A model generated the notes under the pieces. That model was not told the DNA's origin and made no database searches. It worked only from the letters and a program-made list of their open reading frames with translations. From positions 124,001 through 188,000 of the forward strand of contig CACXMA010000001.1 of the NCBI GenBank assembly GCA_902768665.1: a stretch of DNA of 64,000 bases. The letters run 5' to 3'. Each line of letters begins with the position of its first letter. Within the stretch, counting starts at the first letter, position 1. The translations under genes were made by a program, and so were the position numbers. Positions 1-8,491 of the stretch are shown here, piece by piece. Source of the stretch: an uncultured Bacteroidia bacterium. GTDB lineage: Bacteria; Bacteroidota; Bacteroidia; Bacteroidales; UBA932.

Positions 1-87
1 GCTACCGAGGCGGAATACACCTGCAACGGTACCAAGGTCAGCTACCGCATCGCCGGTCCTGTGCGCTGCGTCCGCGACGCCGAATAA
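1..87 (+). CDS. C-terminal end of an unidentified protein (5' partial)
   Basis: An open frame runs from base 1 to a TAA at 85-87 and gives 28 residues ending RCVRDAE. The codon use (GC-rich third positions) matches the neighbouring genes, and the stop is 9 bases before the next start codon, so this is probably the tail of a gene in the same transcription unit as the S46 peptidase. Too little is present to name a family. Confidence 0.5.
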   Translation, partial: ATEAEYTCNGTKVSYRIAGPVRCVRDAE

Positions 88-96
88 CCGCCATAC

Positions 97-1944
97 ATGA
101 AGCGCTTTCTGCTTCTTGCCTGTACTTATCTGCTCGCAGCATTGCAGCTGCGGGCAGATGAAGGTATGTGGCTGGTGACCGATCCGGCCGCGGCAGGAGC
201 GCAGGCTGTCGTGTCGATGGATTTCATCGGGACGGGCAGCATCATTTCCCCGGAAGGACTGCTGATTACCAACCACCACGTCGCCTACAGCGACCTGGCC
301 GGACTGAACCTGCTGGAAAGCGGTTTCTGCGCCCGGACCCGGGAGGAGGAGCTGCGCATTCCGGGCAAGAAGGTCCAGATCCTGCAGCGGATGCTGGACG
401 TGACCGAGGAGGTGGACGCTCTCAAGGATTCGCTGACGCGCGCCGGCATCCGTTTCGGCTCGCGGAAACTCTCCGCCATCATGGAAAAGCGCTACGGGAC
501 TCCGGGGCTGACGGTTTCTTTCGAGTCGATGTGGGCAGGGGAGCGCGACTACCTCGCTTTCTATAAGGTCTATGATGACGTGCGCCTCGTGCTGGCCCCG
601 CCCGTGTCGGTGGCGGCTTTCGGCGGGGATGAGGACAACTGGGAATGGCCGCAGCACAAGGCCGATTTTACCCTTTACCGGATCTATGAGAACGGCGCGC
701 CGCTCCGGAGCCCCTGGCACCTGAAGGTCGCTTCGGCGGGAGTGGCGGAAGGCGATGCGACCGAGGTTATCGGCTATCCCGGCCGGACCCGCCGCTACAG
801 CTCTTCCTTCGAACTGGAGCACGAGATGAAGGTCCGCTGGCCGCTGGCCGTCCGGCTCCGGGGCCGGCAGATGGAAATCATCCGCCAGGGAATGGACGCC
901 GACACGGCCGTTCGGCGCAAGTATTCCGACCGTTTCTTCAATCTGTCCAATTTCCAGGAGTATCAGGCCGGGGAACTGGATGCCTGCCGCCGTTATGGGG
1001 TGGTCGCCGCAAAGCGGAAACTGGAACAGGAGCTGGCCGCATGGATCGCCGCTGACCCTGCCCGTACCGCCCGCTGGGGGAATACGCTGCCCGAGCTGGA
1101 GCGCATCTACCGCGAATCCGAACGGCTCGAAGGCCTGAAAGCGCTCTTCCAGGAAACCCTCATCCGGGGGACGATGATCGCTCCGACGCTGATGCGGATG
1201 CAGAGTGCCGGTCCCGCAGCGATGGAGGTCTATGCCAAGGGCGCGGCGGCGACCGACCCGGCGACGGAACAGCGCCTGCTGGCCTATGCCCTGTCGGAGT
1301 ACTTCAAGGGCATGGATCCGGCCTTTCTCGGCGAGCGGCAGGAGGCCCTCCGCCGGCGTTTCGGCAGTGACTGGGAGGCTTTCGCGGCCTGGCTGTGGGA
1401 GCGCCCGCAGGAGTTTTCGGATTTCGTGACGGAAGTCAGGATCACCGCTTTCCGGACAGAGGATGTCGTCCCTGTGCGGCAGGAATACGTCCGCGCCCTG
1501 TATCAGATGCGGCAGGACAAGGGACAGGCGCAGTATCCGGACGCCAACTCGACGCTCCGCATCAGCCGCGGCAAGGTGTGTCCGTTGGTACCTCGCGATG
1601 CCGTTCGCTGCAACTGGTTCTCGACGGCCCGCGGCATCTTCGAGAAGGCCGACCCTGCCCGGCATGATTTCGCCGCGCCGGAGGATTTCCTCCGCGTCCT
1701 GAAGGCCTACGACGGCCCCGTCAATTTCATCACCGACGACGACATCACCGGCGGCAACAGCGGCTCACCCGTGCTCAACGCACGCGGCGAAATGGTCGGC
1801 CTCGCCTTCGACGGCAACAAGGAGTCCCTCAGTTCAGACGTCTGGTTCGTCCCGTCCGTCACCCGCTGCGTCTGCGTCGATATCCGCTACATTCTCTTTA
1901 TCCTTACCCACTGCTATCATTCGCCCGTAGTGGCTGAGCTATAG
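97..1944 (+). CDS. S46 family dipeptidyl-peptidase, DPP7 type
   Basis: Periplasmic serine exopeptidase that removes dipeptides from the N-terminus of oligopeptides. Residues 1-20 are a signal peptide. The triad of family S46 is visible: His61 in TNHHVAY, Asp190 in WPQHKADF and Ser555 in GGNSGSPV. Eighteen residues after the serine (FDGN, Gly573) lies the S1 position, which is Gly in DPP7 (broad, hydrophobic preference) and Arg in DPP11 (Asp/Glu preference), so DPP7-like specificity is inferred. At 615 aa it is shorter than the usual ~700 aa, mainly in the helical middle region. The C-terminus (CVDIRYILFIL) keeps the family end motif. The stop codon overlaps the convergent GH31 gene by 6 bases. 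Confidence 0.9.
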   Translation: MKRFLLLACTYLLAALQLRADEGMWLVTDPAAAGAQAVVSMDFIGTGSIISPEGLLITNHHVAYSDLAGLNLLESGFCARTREEELRIPGKKVQILQRMLDVTEEVDALKDSLTRAGIRFGSRKLSAIMEKRYGTPGLTVSFESMWAGERDYLAFYKVYDDVRLVLAPPVSVAAFGGDEDNWEWPQHKADFTLYRIYENGAPLRSPWHLKVASAGVAEGDATEVIGYPGRTRRYSSSFELEHEMKVRWPLAVRLRGRQMEIIRQGMDADTAVRRKYSDRFFNLSNFQEYQAGELDACRRYGVVAAKRKLEQELAAWIAADPARTARWGNTLPELERIYRESERLEGLKALFQETLIRGTMIAPTLMRMQSAGPAAMEVYAKGAAATDPATEQRLLAYALSEYFKGMDPAFLGERQEALRRRFGSDWEAFAAWLWERPQEFSDFVTEVRITAFRTEDVVPVRQEYVRALYQMRQDKGQAQYPDANSTLRISRGKVCPLVPRDAVRCNWFSTARGIFEKADPARHDFAAPEDFLRVLKAYDGPVNFITDDDITGGNSGSPVLNARGEMVGLAFDGNKESLSSDVWFVPSVTRCVCVDIRYILFILTHCYHSPVVAEL

Positions 1945-4900
1945 CTTCTCTACGGCTTCGCCCCGCTCATTGAAGACACCGCCCTTGTAGCCGTCGGTGC
2001 CGGGGACGCGGAACAGGAGCAGTTCGCGGCCGGAGCCGAAATCGCCCGCCGCGCGGGTTACCTCGATCCGTACGAAGCGCACCTGCGGCGTGCCCTCGAA
2101 GCCGAAGCTCTTGACGCTGTTGTCGCGGGCCCAGCGGAAGGGAACGCTCTCGCTCCAGGCGGCGCCGTCGCGGCTCCACGAAACCGTGCCCTCGAGCAGC
2201 GTGCCGTTTCCGGCGTCCGTGCGCGGATAGTATTCCATCTTCTCGAGCGTCCAGACGGCGCCGAGATCCAGCGACAGCGTAAACGGAACGGCCTTTTCCG
2301 CCCAGCGCGTGTGCCACATCTCGCTGTCGAAGCTCAGGTCGAAGAGCTGCTTGAGCTCCTGGCCGGGCTGGGACGGGGCAGAACAGGTCCCCTGGATGCC
2401 TCGGACGGCCCACAGAATCGGATCGGGGGCGGTCTTCACGGCCTTGAAGGCGTCGAAGGAAGGCCAGCCGTCTTCGAGGCTGCGGAGGTGGAACGTATAA
2501 TCCGTGTCGGGCTCGAGGCCTTCGAAGAGGAGATGGTCGCCCTTGATGCCGTCATAGACCATGCCGCCGAACTCGATGCGGTAGCTGTCGGCATGGGCGA
2601 CTTTCTGCCAGCGGAGGTCGATGCTGGTGGCGGTGATGACCGGTTCGAGGAAGACGGGCGCATCCGGCAGCTTCTCCGGAGCGGGATTGCTGAGGCAGAA
2701 GGCGGTCTCTTCCGGGTTCGGATGGAGGCCGGCGCCGGCGAGGACGGGCTTGAAGTCCTTGAGGGTCACTTCCATGGCCGCTGTCGCAACGTCGCAGGCG
2801 GGAAGGCGCAGCGTAAGCATTTTCCGGGCGGCATCGAAGCTGCTTTCGACTTTCACTTTCTTACCGCCGACGGTCGCGGAAACCTTCTTCGGCTTGCCGG
2901 CCGTGCGGATGCGAAGTTCCGTAGCCTGGCTGCGGACCATGCCGGGGAAGGAGCCCGTCCAGGGCTCGATGCGGATGACGGCGTCCTCATCCGTGATCTG
3001 GCTTTCGATGCGGCGGGTGGCAAAGCTGCCGTCGAGGTAGGCTGTCGTCGTGCCGTCGTCGTCGTATTCCGTAAAGACGCTCTTGTCGAAATCCGGCACT
3101 ATGTCGTAGATCCTGAGGGATTTATCCTGCAGCGAAGGGTTGTTGTGCGGCTTTGTCATCGGGATGATGGCGCCGCTGCGAAGGAAGACCGGGAGCTTGT
3201 CCAGCGGGGCGTCGTAGCCGTTGAGGACCCGGCTGCCTTCATAGGCATCGGAACTCCAGTAGTCCAGCCACAATCCATAGGGCAGATAGATGCCGTTGCG
3301 GATGTCGTTGCCGTCGGCATCGCTGTCGGTGGCCTGGTAGATAGGCGCGACGAGGAGGGACGGGCCAAAGAGGAACTGGTACTGCGTGGTCGCGACCTTC
3401 CGGGCCTCCGGGGCTTCGAATTCCATGGGCCGGATCATTGGCTCGCCGGTAACGGCCTCGCGGGCAATGCTGTAGGCATACGGCATGAGCTCGGATTTGA
3501 GCTTGAGGTAGCGGCGGTTGATGTCGGCGGCACGCGGTCCGAGCGCCTGCGGATACTTCTCGTTCATGCCCCATCCGTCCATGTTCATCTGCATCGGCGT
3601 GAAGGTCTTCCACTGGAAGTCGCGGATGTTGACGGCCTCGTTCCCGCCGCCGTGGATGCCGTCCATGTCGGAGGTGATGTTCGGCTGGCCGGAAAGGCCC
3701 GCGCAGAGGTAGGTCGGGATGTGGAAGCGGATATACTCCCAGTTGCCGCCCGCCTGGTCGCCGGACCAGACGCCGGCGTAGCGCTGGGTGCCCGCCCATC
3801 CGTCGACGGTGATGATAAACGGACGGGCGTTGTCGCCGTACTGCGTCATTACACCTGCAATGTCGGTGATGCCGTTCAGGCCGAAACTGTAGCCCCGGCC
3901 GACCCAGGCGACATCCGTTTTAAGAACGCGTACTCCCGCGTCACGCACCTCCGCGATGATATCGCGCTGGAGGAGGGCCGGGAGCGTGTCGATCGGATGG
4001 AGGTCGGACTGCGTCCAGAGGCCGATTTCGACGCCTTTGGAGCGGGCATAGTCACAGAACGCCCGGAGGTTCTGCACGTTTCCGGCGAGGGTGCCGGTCT
4101 GCCCATAGCCACAGGCGTAGCCGTCGTTCGGGAGGATCCAGCCGAGCGGCATGTCCGCCGCCTCGTAACGGTCGATGACGGCCCTGGCGGAGAACTGGTA
4201 CCCGCCGGGAATCTCGCCGTTGAGCGACTCGCGGATGCCGCCGTTGTCGCTCTGGCTTTCCTTATAGCGTTTGCCGTCCTCGAAAAGGACGCCGCCCTCC
4301 TCCGCTATTTTCCAGTAATCGCGGTTGTAGGCATTCAGGTGGCCTTCGTAGAAGCCGAATTTCGGCAGCAGGACCGGATTTCCGGTGAGCTGGTAATAGA
4401 GGTTCAGCATCCGCGCGGGCAGGGCGGCAAGGGCGTTGCTGTCGACCCTTGGCCGGGGCCTCTTGGTCGTGAAGGATTCGAGAGGGGTCGGATACTCCAG
4501 CGCTCCCGGAGCGACCATCAGGAAGATATCGAGATAGGGGGTGTCATGCTGCAGGACGACCTCCTCGCCGAAGCGGTAGCTGCCCTTGGCGAAGGTGTGC
4601 CAGAGGATGCCGTAGCCGTCCGTACACCAGAACCAGGGGGCGGGGGAGCACACGCCGCCGTCCGTCCAGCTGTTCTGGTTCTCGATGGCGATGGTCTTGC
4701 CGCTGTGGCGGTACCGGCCGTTCTGGATGCCGCCGCCATAGTAGTCCGCGGCGTCGTTGCCCGGCAGGGTCAGCGTCGTGGCGTTCTGCGTAAAGTCGAT
4801 GCGGATCCGCCGCCAGATGTCCTGGTTGTCGGGCTTGTGCCGCATGAGCGGGGCGTTGTGGCGGAAACGGATGCTGCCGTCCGGGGAGACGATCATAGCC

Positions 4901-5205
4901 ACTTCGTCCGAACTGAGCCAGATTTCGTCGTCCCCAAAGGCCATGGCCGTCAGCTCTCCGGCCTCCTTCCGCGGATTGTCCACCAAAATTTTCGCCGGGG
5001 GCGTCGCCTCCGGGTCACGCACCGGGCCGCCGGCGGGATCGAGGAAGATCCTGACGATATCGGGACCATAGAAATCGACGGTCAGCTGCTTCCCGTCCGC
5101 GAGACGGATGGTGGCGGCGGTGCCTTCCATGGAAACGAGCTCCTGGGCTGAAACAGAGAGGATTGTTAATAAAATTCCAATCGTGGAGAGGAGGATTTTT
5201 TTCAT
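1939..5205 (-). CDS. GH31 family glycosidase with FN3 and F5/8 type C domains (alpha-N-acetylgalactosaminidase-like)
   Basis: Secreted glycoside hydrolase of 1088 aa. The start chosen (MKKILLSTIG) gives a type I signal peptide ending SVSAQ; upstream codons in the frame are AT-rich leader. The GH31 barrel holds the nucleophile Asp431 in LKTDVAWVG and the acid/base Asp483 in WSGDQAGGNWEY, followed by GLSGQPNITSDMDG and QMNMDGWG. These motifs resemble the GH31 group described as alpha-GalNAc-ases acting on Tn antigen more than the WxDMNE alpha-glucosidases; that specificity is inference. A DUF5110-like beta domain follows, then FN3 (about 848-922) and an F5/8C (CBM32-like) domain (about 927-1072). 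The gene is divergent from susC, so it likely belongs to the same locus. Confidence 0.85.
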   Translation of the reverse strand: MKKILLSTIGILLTILSVSAQELVSMEGTAATIRLADGKQLTVDFYGPDIVRIFLDPAGGPVRDPEATPPAKILVDNPRKEAGELTAMAFGDDEIWLSSDEVAMIVSPDGSIRFRHNAPLMRHKPDNQDIWRRIRIDFTQNATTLTLPGNDAADYYGGGIQNGRYRHSGKTIAIENQNSWTDGGVCSPAPWFWCTDGYGILWHTFAKGSYRFGEEVVLQHDTPYLDIFLMVAPGALEYPTPLESFTTKRPRPRVDSNALAALPARMLNLYYQLTGNPVLLPKFGFYEGHLNAYNRDYWKIAEEGGVLFEDGKRYKESQSDNGGIRESLNGEIPGGYQFSARAVIDRYEAADMPLGWILPNDGYACGYGQTGTLAGNVQNLRAFCDYARSKGVEIGLWTQSDLHPIDTLPALLQRDIIAEVRDAGVRVLKTDVAWVGRGYSFGLNGITDIAGVMTQYGDNARPFIITVDGWAGTQRYAGVWSGDQAGGNWEYIRFHIPTYLCAGLSGQPNITSDMDGIHGGGNEAVNIRDFQWKTFTPMQMNMDGWGMNEKYPQALGPRAADINRRYLKLKSELMPYAYSIAREAVTGEPMIRPMEFEAPEARKVATTQYQFLFGPSLLVAPIYQATDSDADGNDIRNGIYLPYGLWLDYWSSDAYEGSRVLNGYDAPLDKLPVFLRSGAIIPMTKPHNNPSLQDKSLRIYDIVPDFDKSVFTEYDDDGTTTAYLDGSFATRRIESQITDEDAVIRIEPWTGSFPGMVRSQATELRIRTAGKPKKVSATVGGKKVKVESSFDAARKMLTLRLPACDVATAAMEVTLKDFKPVLAGAGLHPNPEETAFCLSNPAPEKLPDAPVFLEPVITATSIDLRWQKVAHADSYRIEFGGMVYDGIKGDHLLFEGLEPDTDYTFHLRSLEDGWPSFDAFKAVKTAPDPILWAVRGIQGTCSAPSQPGQELKQLFDLSFDSEMWHTRWAEKAVPFTLSLDLGAVWTLEKMEYYPRTDAGNGTLLEGTVSWSRDGAAWSESVPFRWARDNSVKSFGFEGTPQVRFVRIEVTRAAGDFGSGRELLLFRVPGTDGYKGGVFNERGEAVEKL

Positions 5206-5243
5206 ATTTTTAAAAACAAAAAATCGTAAAGAAAGTTTCTTTG

Positions 5244-5251
5244 CAAATATA
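5244..5251 (-). promoter_or_regulatory. Putative -7 box of the GH31 gene
   Basis: On the minus strand the sequence TATATTTG matches the Bacteroidota -7 consensus TAnnTTTG and lies 38 bases upstream of the chosen ATG. No -33 TTG is found at the ideal spacing; TTTTGCAA lies closer than usual. Confidence 0.4.
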
Positions 5252-5350
5252 GCGATTAATTTGCAAAAGTCTCTTTTAATGATTAAATTGCGGCTCTCAT
5301 ACTTATAATTAAGTGCGAGAAAACAGCTAAACAACTAATATCCAATCGTA

Positions 5351-8300
5351 ATGAAGCAAAAACTTCTGTCCAGCCTCGGCATCGTCGCAGCCGTTTTCGC
5401 GCTGTTTCTGATGCAGACTCCGGATGCTTCAGCCCAGGGCAAGATCACCGTTTCCGGTGTGGTCGTCGATGAGACCGGCGAGCCAATGATCGGTGCGGGT
5501 GTTCTCCTCAAGAACACGGTGATCGGTGTCTCCACCAACTTCGACGGCGAGTATTCCCTCACCATCGATGCGGCGGGCGGCGGCGGTGTCCTCGTCTTTT
5601 CGAGCATCGGTTATGCCGAACAGGAAATCCCTGTCAACGGCCGAGAAACCATCAATGTCCAGATGCAGCCTGCTACGGACCTTCTTGAAGAAGTCGTCGT
5701 CGTCGGTTACGGTACCCAGAAACGCGAGTCCGTCGTGGGTGCCATCTCCACGGTCGACGTCTCCAACATCAAGGTCCCGTCCGCCCAGCTGTCAACGGGT
5801 CTCGCCGGCCAGCTCGCCGGTGTGGTCGCCGTCCAGAAGAGCGGTCAGCCGGGTTCCAGTTCCGCCGACTTCTACATCCGCGGTGTATCCTCCTTCCAGG
5901 GTACCTCCAAGCCGCTGGTGCTCGTGGACGGCGTCGAGCGTGACCTCGACCTTGTCGACACGGACGATATCGCATCTTTCTCCATCCTGAAGGACGCATC
6001 CGCCTCCGCCGTTTACGGTGTGCGCGGTGCGAACGGCGTCATCCTCATCACCACGAAGAAGGGTGATGTGGGCCGTCCGAAGATCAATATCCGCGAGGAA
6101 ACCGGTATCACCCAGCCGCTCATCATGCCGCGCTTCGTCAATTCCGAGCAGTTCGCCACGATGTACAACTGGGCCAAGTCCCCGGAAGTCCAGTACACGC
6201 CCGAAGAAATCGAGATGTACCGCACCCACGCGGATCCCGACCTCTATCCGGATGTCGACTGGATCGACCAGATGTACCGCAAGATGGCCCACAACCAGCG
6301 CGTCAACGTCTCGGTCAGCGGCGGTACGGATGTCGTCCGTTACTTCGTTTCCGGCTCCTACTTCACGGAAAGTTCCATCTTCAAGAACGCCGGCAACCTC
6401 TACGGTTACGACTCCTCCATCAGCTACGACAAGTTCAACTTCCGTGCGAACGTGGACATCAACCTCACCGAGTCGACCATCCTCTCGCTGAACATCGCGA
6501 ACATCTATGAGACCCGCGTCTCCCCGGGTACTTCCTCCGGCAACATCTGGGGCTGGGCATTCCAGACCTCCCCGAACGCTGTTCCGGCCGAGTACTCCGA
6601 CGGCACGATTTCCCGCCCGTCGGGTACCAACGAGAACCCGTGGAACCTCCTCGTCCATACCGGTTACTACGAATCCTTCACGAACTCCGCCCAGTCGGTC
6701 ATCGGCCTGACGCAGGACTTCGGCAAGGCCTGGGACACCCTCCAGGGCCTGACCGCCAACATGAAGTTCTCCTGGGACGCCTGGAACTACCAGTCCCAGG
6801 GCCGCACCAAGACCCCGACCCAGTACCACGCGAGCGGACGTGACGACGACGGCAACCTCATCTTCGGCGACCCGATCGTTTCCGGCTCCAGCAGCCTTTC
6901 CTACAGCGCGGGCGGTTCCAGTTCCATGAACACCTACCTCGAGGCCTCGCTCAACTACAACCGCAGTTTCGGCGACCACCGCCTCGGCGCGATGTTCCTC
7001 TACAACCACTCCATCAAGCGCACGACCCTCGGCGGCGACGCGACGACCTCCCTGCCCTACAAGAACCAGGGTATCGCCGGCCGTGTCACCTATGCCTTCA
7101 AGGATCGTTACTTCGCTGAGATCAACGTCGGTTACAACGGTTCCGAAAACTTCGCCCCCGGCCACCGCTTCGGTTTCTTCCCGGCCTTCTCCGCCGGTTA
7201 CCTGATTTCCGAAGAGCCGTTCTGGGCCCCGATCAAGAACGTCGCCAACATGTTCAAGTTCAAGGGTTCCTACGGCAAGGTCGGTAACGACCAGATCGGC
7301 GGCGCCCGCTGGCTCTATCTCCCGACCATCATCGGCGGCAACTCCGCCACCCTCGGCGAGACGGGCGGCAACGGCGGCGGCGGTCTTGCCATCGGCCGTC
7401 CCGAGAACCTCGACTTCTCCTGGGAAGAGGAAACCAAGCTCAACATCGGTGTCGAGTTCGAGCTCTGGCACAGCCTCCGCATCATGGCCGACTACTTCGA
7501 CTCCCACCGTACCGGCATCCTCATGCTCCGCGGCGGTCTGCCCGGCATCGCCGGCTACCAGAACAGCTCGAAGCTCCCGTACGTGAACGTCGGTGAGACC
7601 CGCAACCGCGGTGTCGATATGACGGCCGAGTTCCACAAGCAGGTCGGCGACTGGTTCTTCACCGCCCGCGGCAACTTCACCTACAACCGCAACAACCTCG
7701 TCAACAACGACGAACCGGACTGGAAGTACAAGTACCAGAACCGTATCGGCAAGCCGTACGGCATCGGTGCCGCCCAGCCTTGGGGCCTCAAGGCCGTCGG
7801 CCTGTTCGAGAGCGAGGAGGAGATTGCGAACTCCCCGGTGCAGACCTTCGGCGAGTACCGCGTGGGTGACATCAAGTACCAGGATGTCAACGGTGACGGC
7901 CGCATCGACGCGGACGACAACATCTACATGGGCTACACGACCCTCCCGGAAATCACCTACGGTTTCGGCCTGAACGCCGAATACAAGGGCTTCGACATCA
8001 ACGTCTTCTTCCAGGGCGTCGACCATGTGAGCTTCTTCCTCAGCGGTCCTTCCCTGACTTCTCCGTTCTCCAGCACCTCCATCGAGCGTGCCGCAGTCCA
8101 GAAGGACGTATGGACCAACGGCTGGGACCGCCTCACCAACCACGGCGAGGATATGTCCAGGGCCGGCGACGCGGTCTATCCGCGCATGGCCATCGGCTCC
8201 GCCGCCGGTTCCTCCAACAACAGCCAGACTTCTTCCTGGTGGCAGCGTGACGGATCCTTCCTCCGTCTGAAGAACTTCGAGGTGGGCTATTCCCTGCCGA

Positions 8301-8473
8301 AGAAGGTCCTCTCCCGGACCGGATTCATCCAGTCCCTGCGCTTCTACATTTCGGGCAACAACCTCCTGACCTTCTCCAAGTTCAAACTCTGGGATCCGGA
8401 GCAGGGCGGCGGCCAGGGCGCATCCTACCCGAACAACCGTGTCTATTCATTCGGTCTGAACGCCAACTTTTAA
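5351..8473 (+). CDS. SusC-type TonB-dependent outer membrane transporter
   Basis: 1040-aa SusC/RagA family transporter that imports glycan or glycopeptide fragments through the outer membrane using TonB energy. It has a signal peptide ending in DASAQ, the N-terminal carboxypeptidase-like regulatory domain (ITVSGVVVDETGEPMIGAGV), the TonB-box/plug start EEVVVVGYGTQKRESVVGAIS split over the boundary, the plug signature SAVYGVRGANGVILITTKKG, and a 22-strand-type barrel ending in NRVYSFGLNANF with a terminal aromatic. It is the first gene of a run of five same-strand genes; the susD start lies 18 bases downstream of its stop, and the GH31 gene is divergent. The substrate is not readable from SusC itself; the neighbours point to host glycoprotein. 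Confidence 0.95.
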   Translation: MKQKLLSSLGIVAAVFALFLMQTPDASAQGKITVSGVVVDETGEPMIGAGVLLKNTVIGVSTNFDGEYSLTIDAAGGGGVLVFSSIGYAEQEIPVNGRETINVQMQPATDLLEEVVVVGYGTQKRESVVGAISTVDVSNIKVPSAQLSTGLAGQLAGVVAVQKSGQPGSSSADFYIRGVSSFQGTSKPLVLVDGVERDLDLVDTDDIASFSILKDASASAVYGVRGANGVILITTKKGDVGRPKINIREETGITQPLIMPRFVNSEQFATMYNWAKSPEVQYTPEEIEMYRTHADPDLYPDVDWIDQMYRKMAHNQRVNVSVSGGTDVVRYFVSGSYFTESSIFKNAGNLYGYDSSISYDKFNFRANVDINLTESTILSLNIANIYETRVSPGTSSGNIWGWAFQTSPNAVPAEYSDGTISRPSGTNENPWNLLVHTGYYESFTNSAQSVIGLTQDFGKAWDTLQGLTANMKFSWDAWNYQSQGRTKTPTQYHASGRDDDGNLIFGDPIVSGSSSLSYSAGGSSSMNTYLEASLNYNRSFGDHRLGAMFLYNHSIKRTTLGGDATTSLPYKNQGIAGRVTYAFKDRYFAEINVGYNGSENFAPGHRFGFFPAFSAGYLISEEPFWAPIKNVANMFKFKGSYGKVGNDQIGGARWLYLPTIIGGNSATLGETGGNGGGGLAIGRPENLDFSWEEETKLNIGVEFELWHSLRIMADYFDSHRTGILMLRGGLPGIAGYQNSSKLPYVNVGETRNRGVDMTAEFHKQVGDWFFTARGNFTYNRNNLVNNDEPDWKYKYQNRIGKPYGIGAAQPWGLKAVGLFESEEEIANSPVQTFGEYRVGDIKYQDVNGDGRIDADDNIYMGYTTLPEITYGFGLNAEYKGFDINVFFQGVDHVSFFLSGPSLTSPFSSTSIERAAVQKDVWTNGWDRLTNHGEDMSRAGDAVYPRMAIGSAAGSSNNSQTSSWWQRDGSFLRLKNFEVGYSLPKKVLSRTGFIQSLRFYISGNNLLTFSKFKLWDPEQGGGQGASYPNNRVYSFGLNANF

Positions 8474-8491
8474 TTGAGGAGGACAAAAGAT

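Noticed and set aside
2311..5151. 946-residue open frame antisense to the GH31 gene
   Set aside because: It mirrors the GC-rich codon positions of the GH31 gene, has no signal or domain pattern and is Val/Asp/Gly/Ala-rich as expected of a shadow frame.
5205..5334. 43-residue N-terminal extension of the GH31 protein
   Set aside because: It is AT-rich promoter DNA with a -7 box, and the signal peptide begins at 5205.
5792..8143. 783-residue open frame antisense to susC
   Set aside because: Shadow of the susC codon bias; no start signal or domain.
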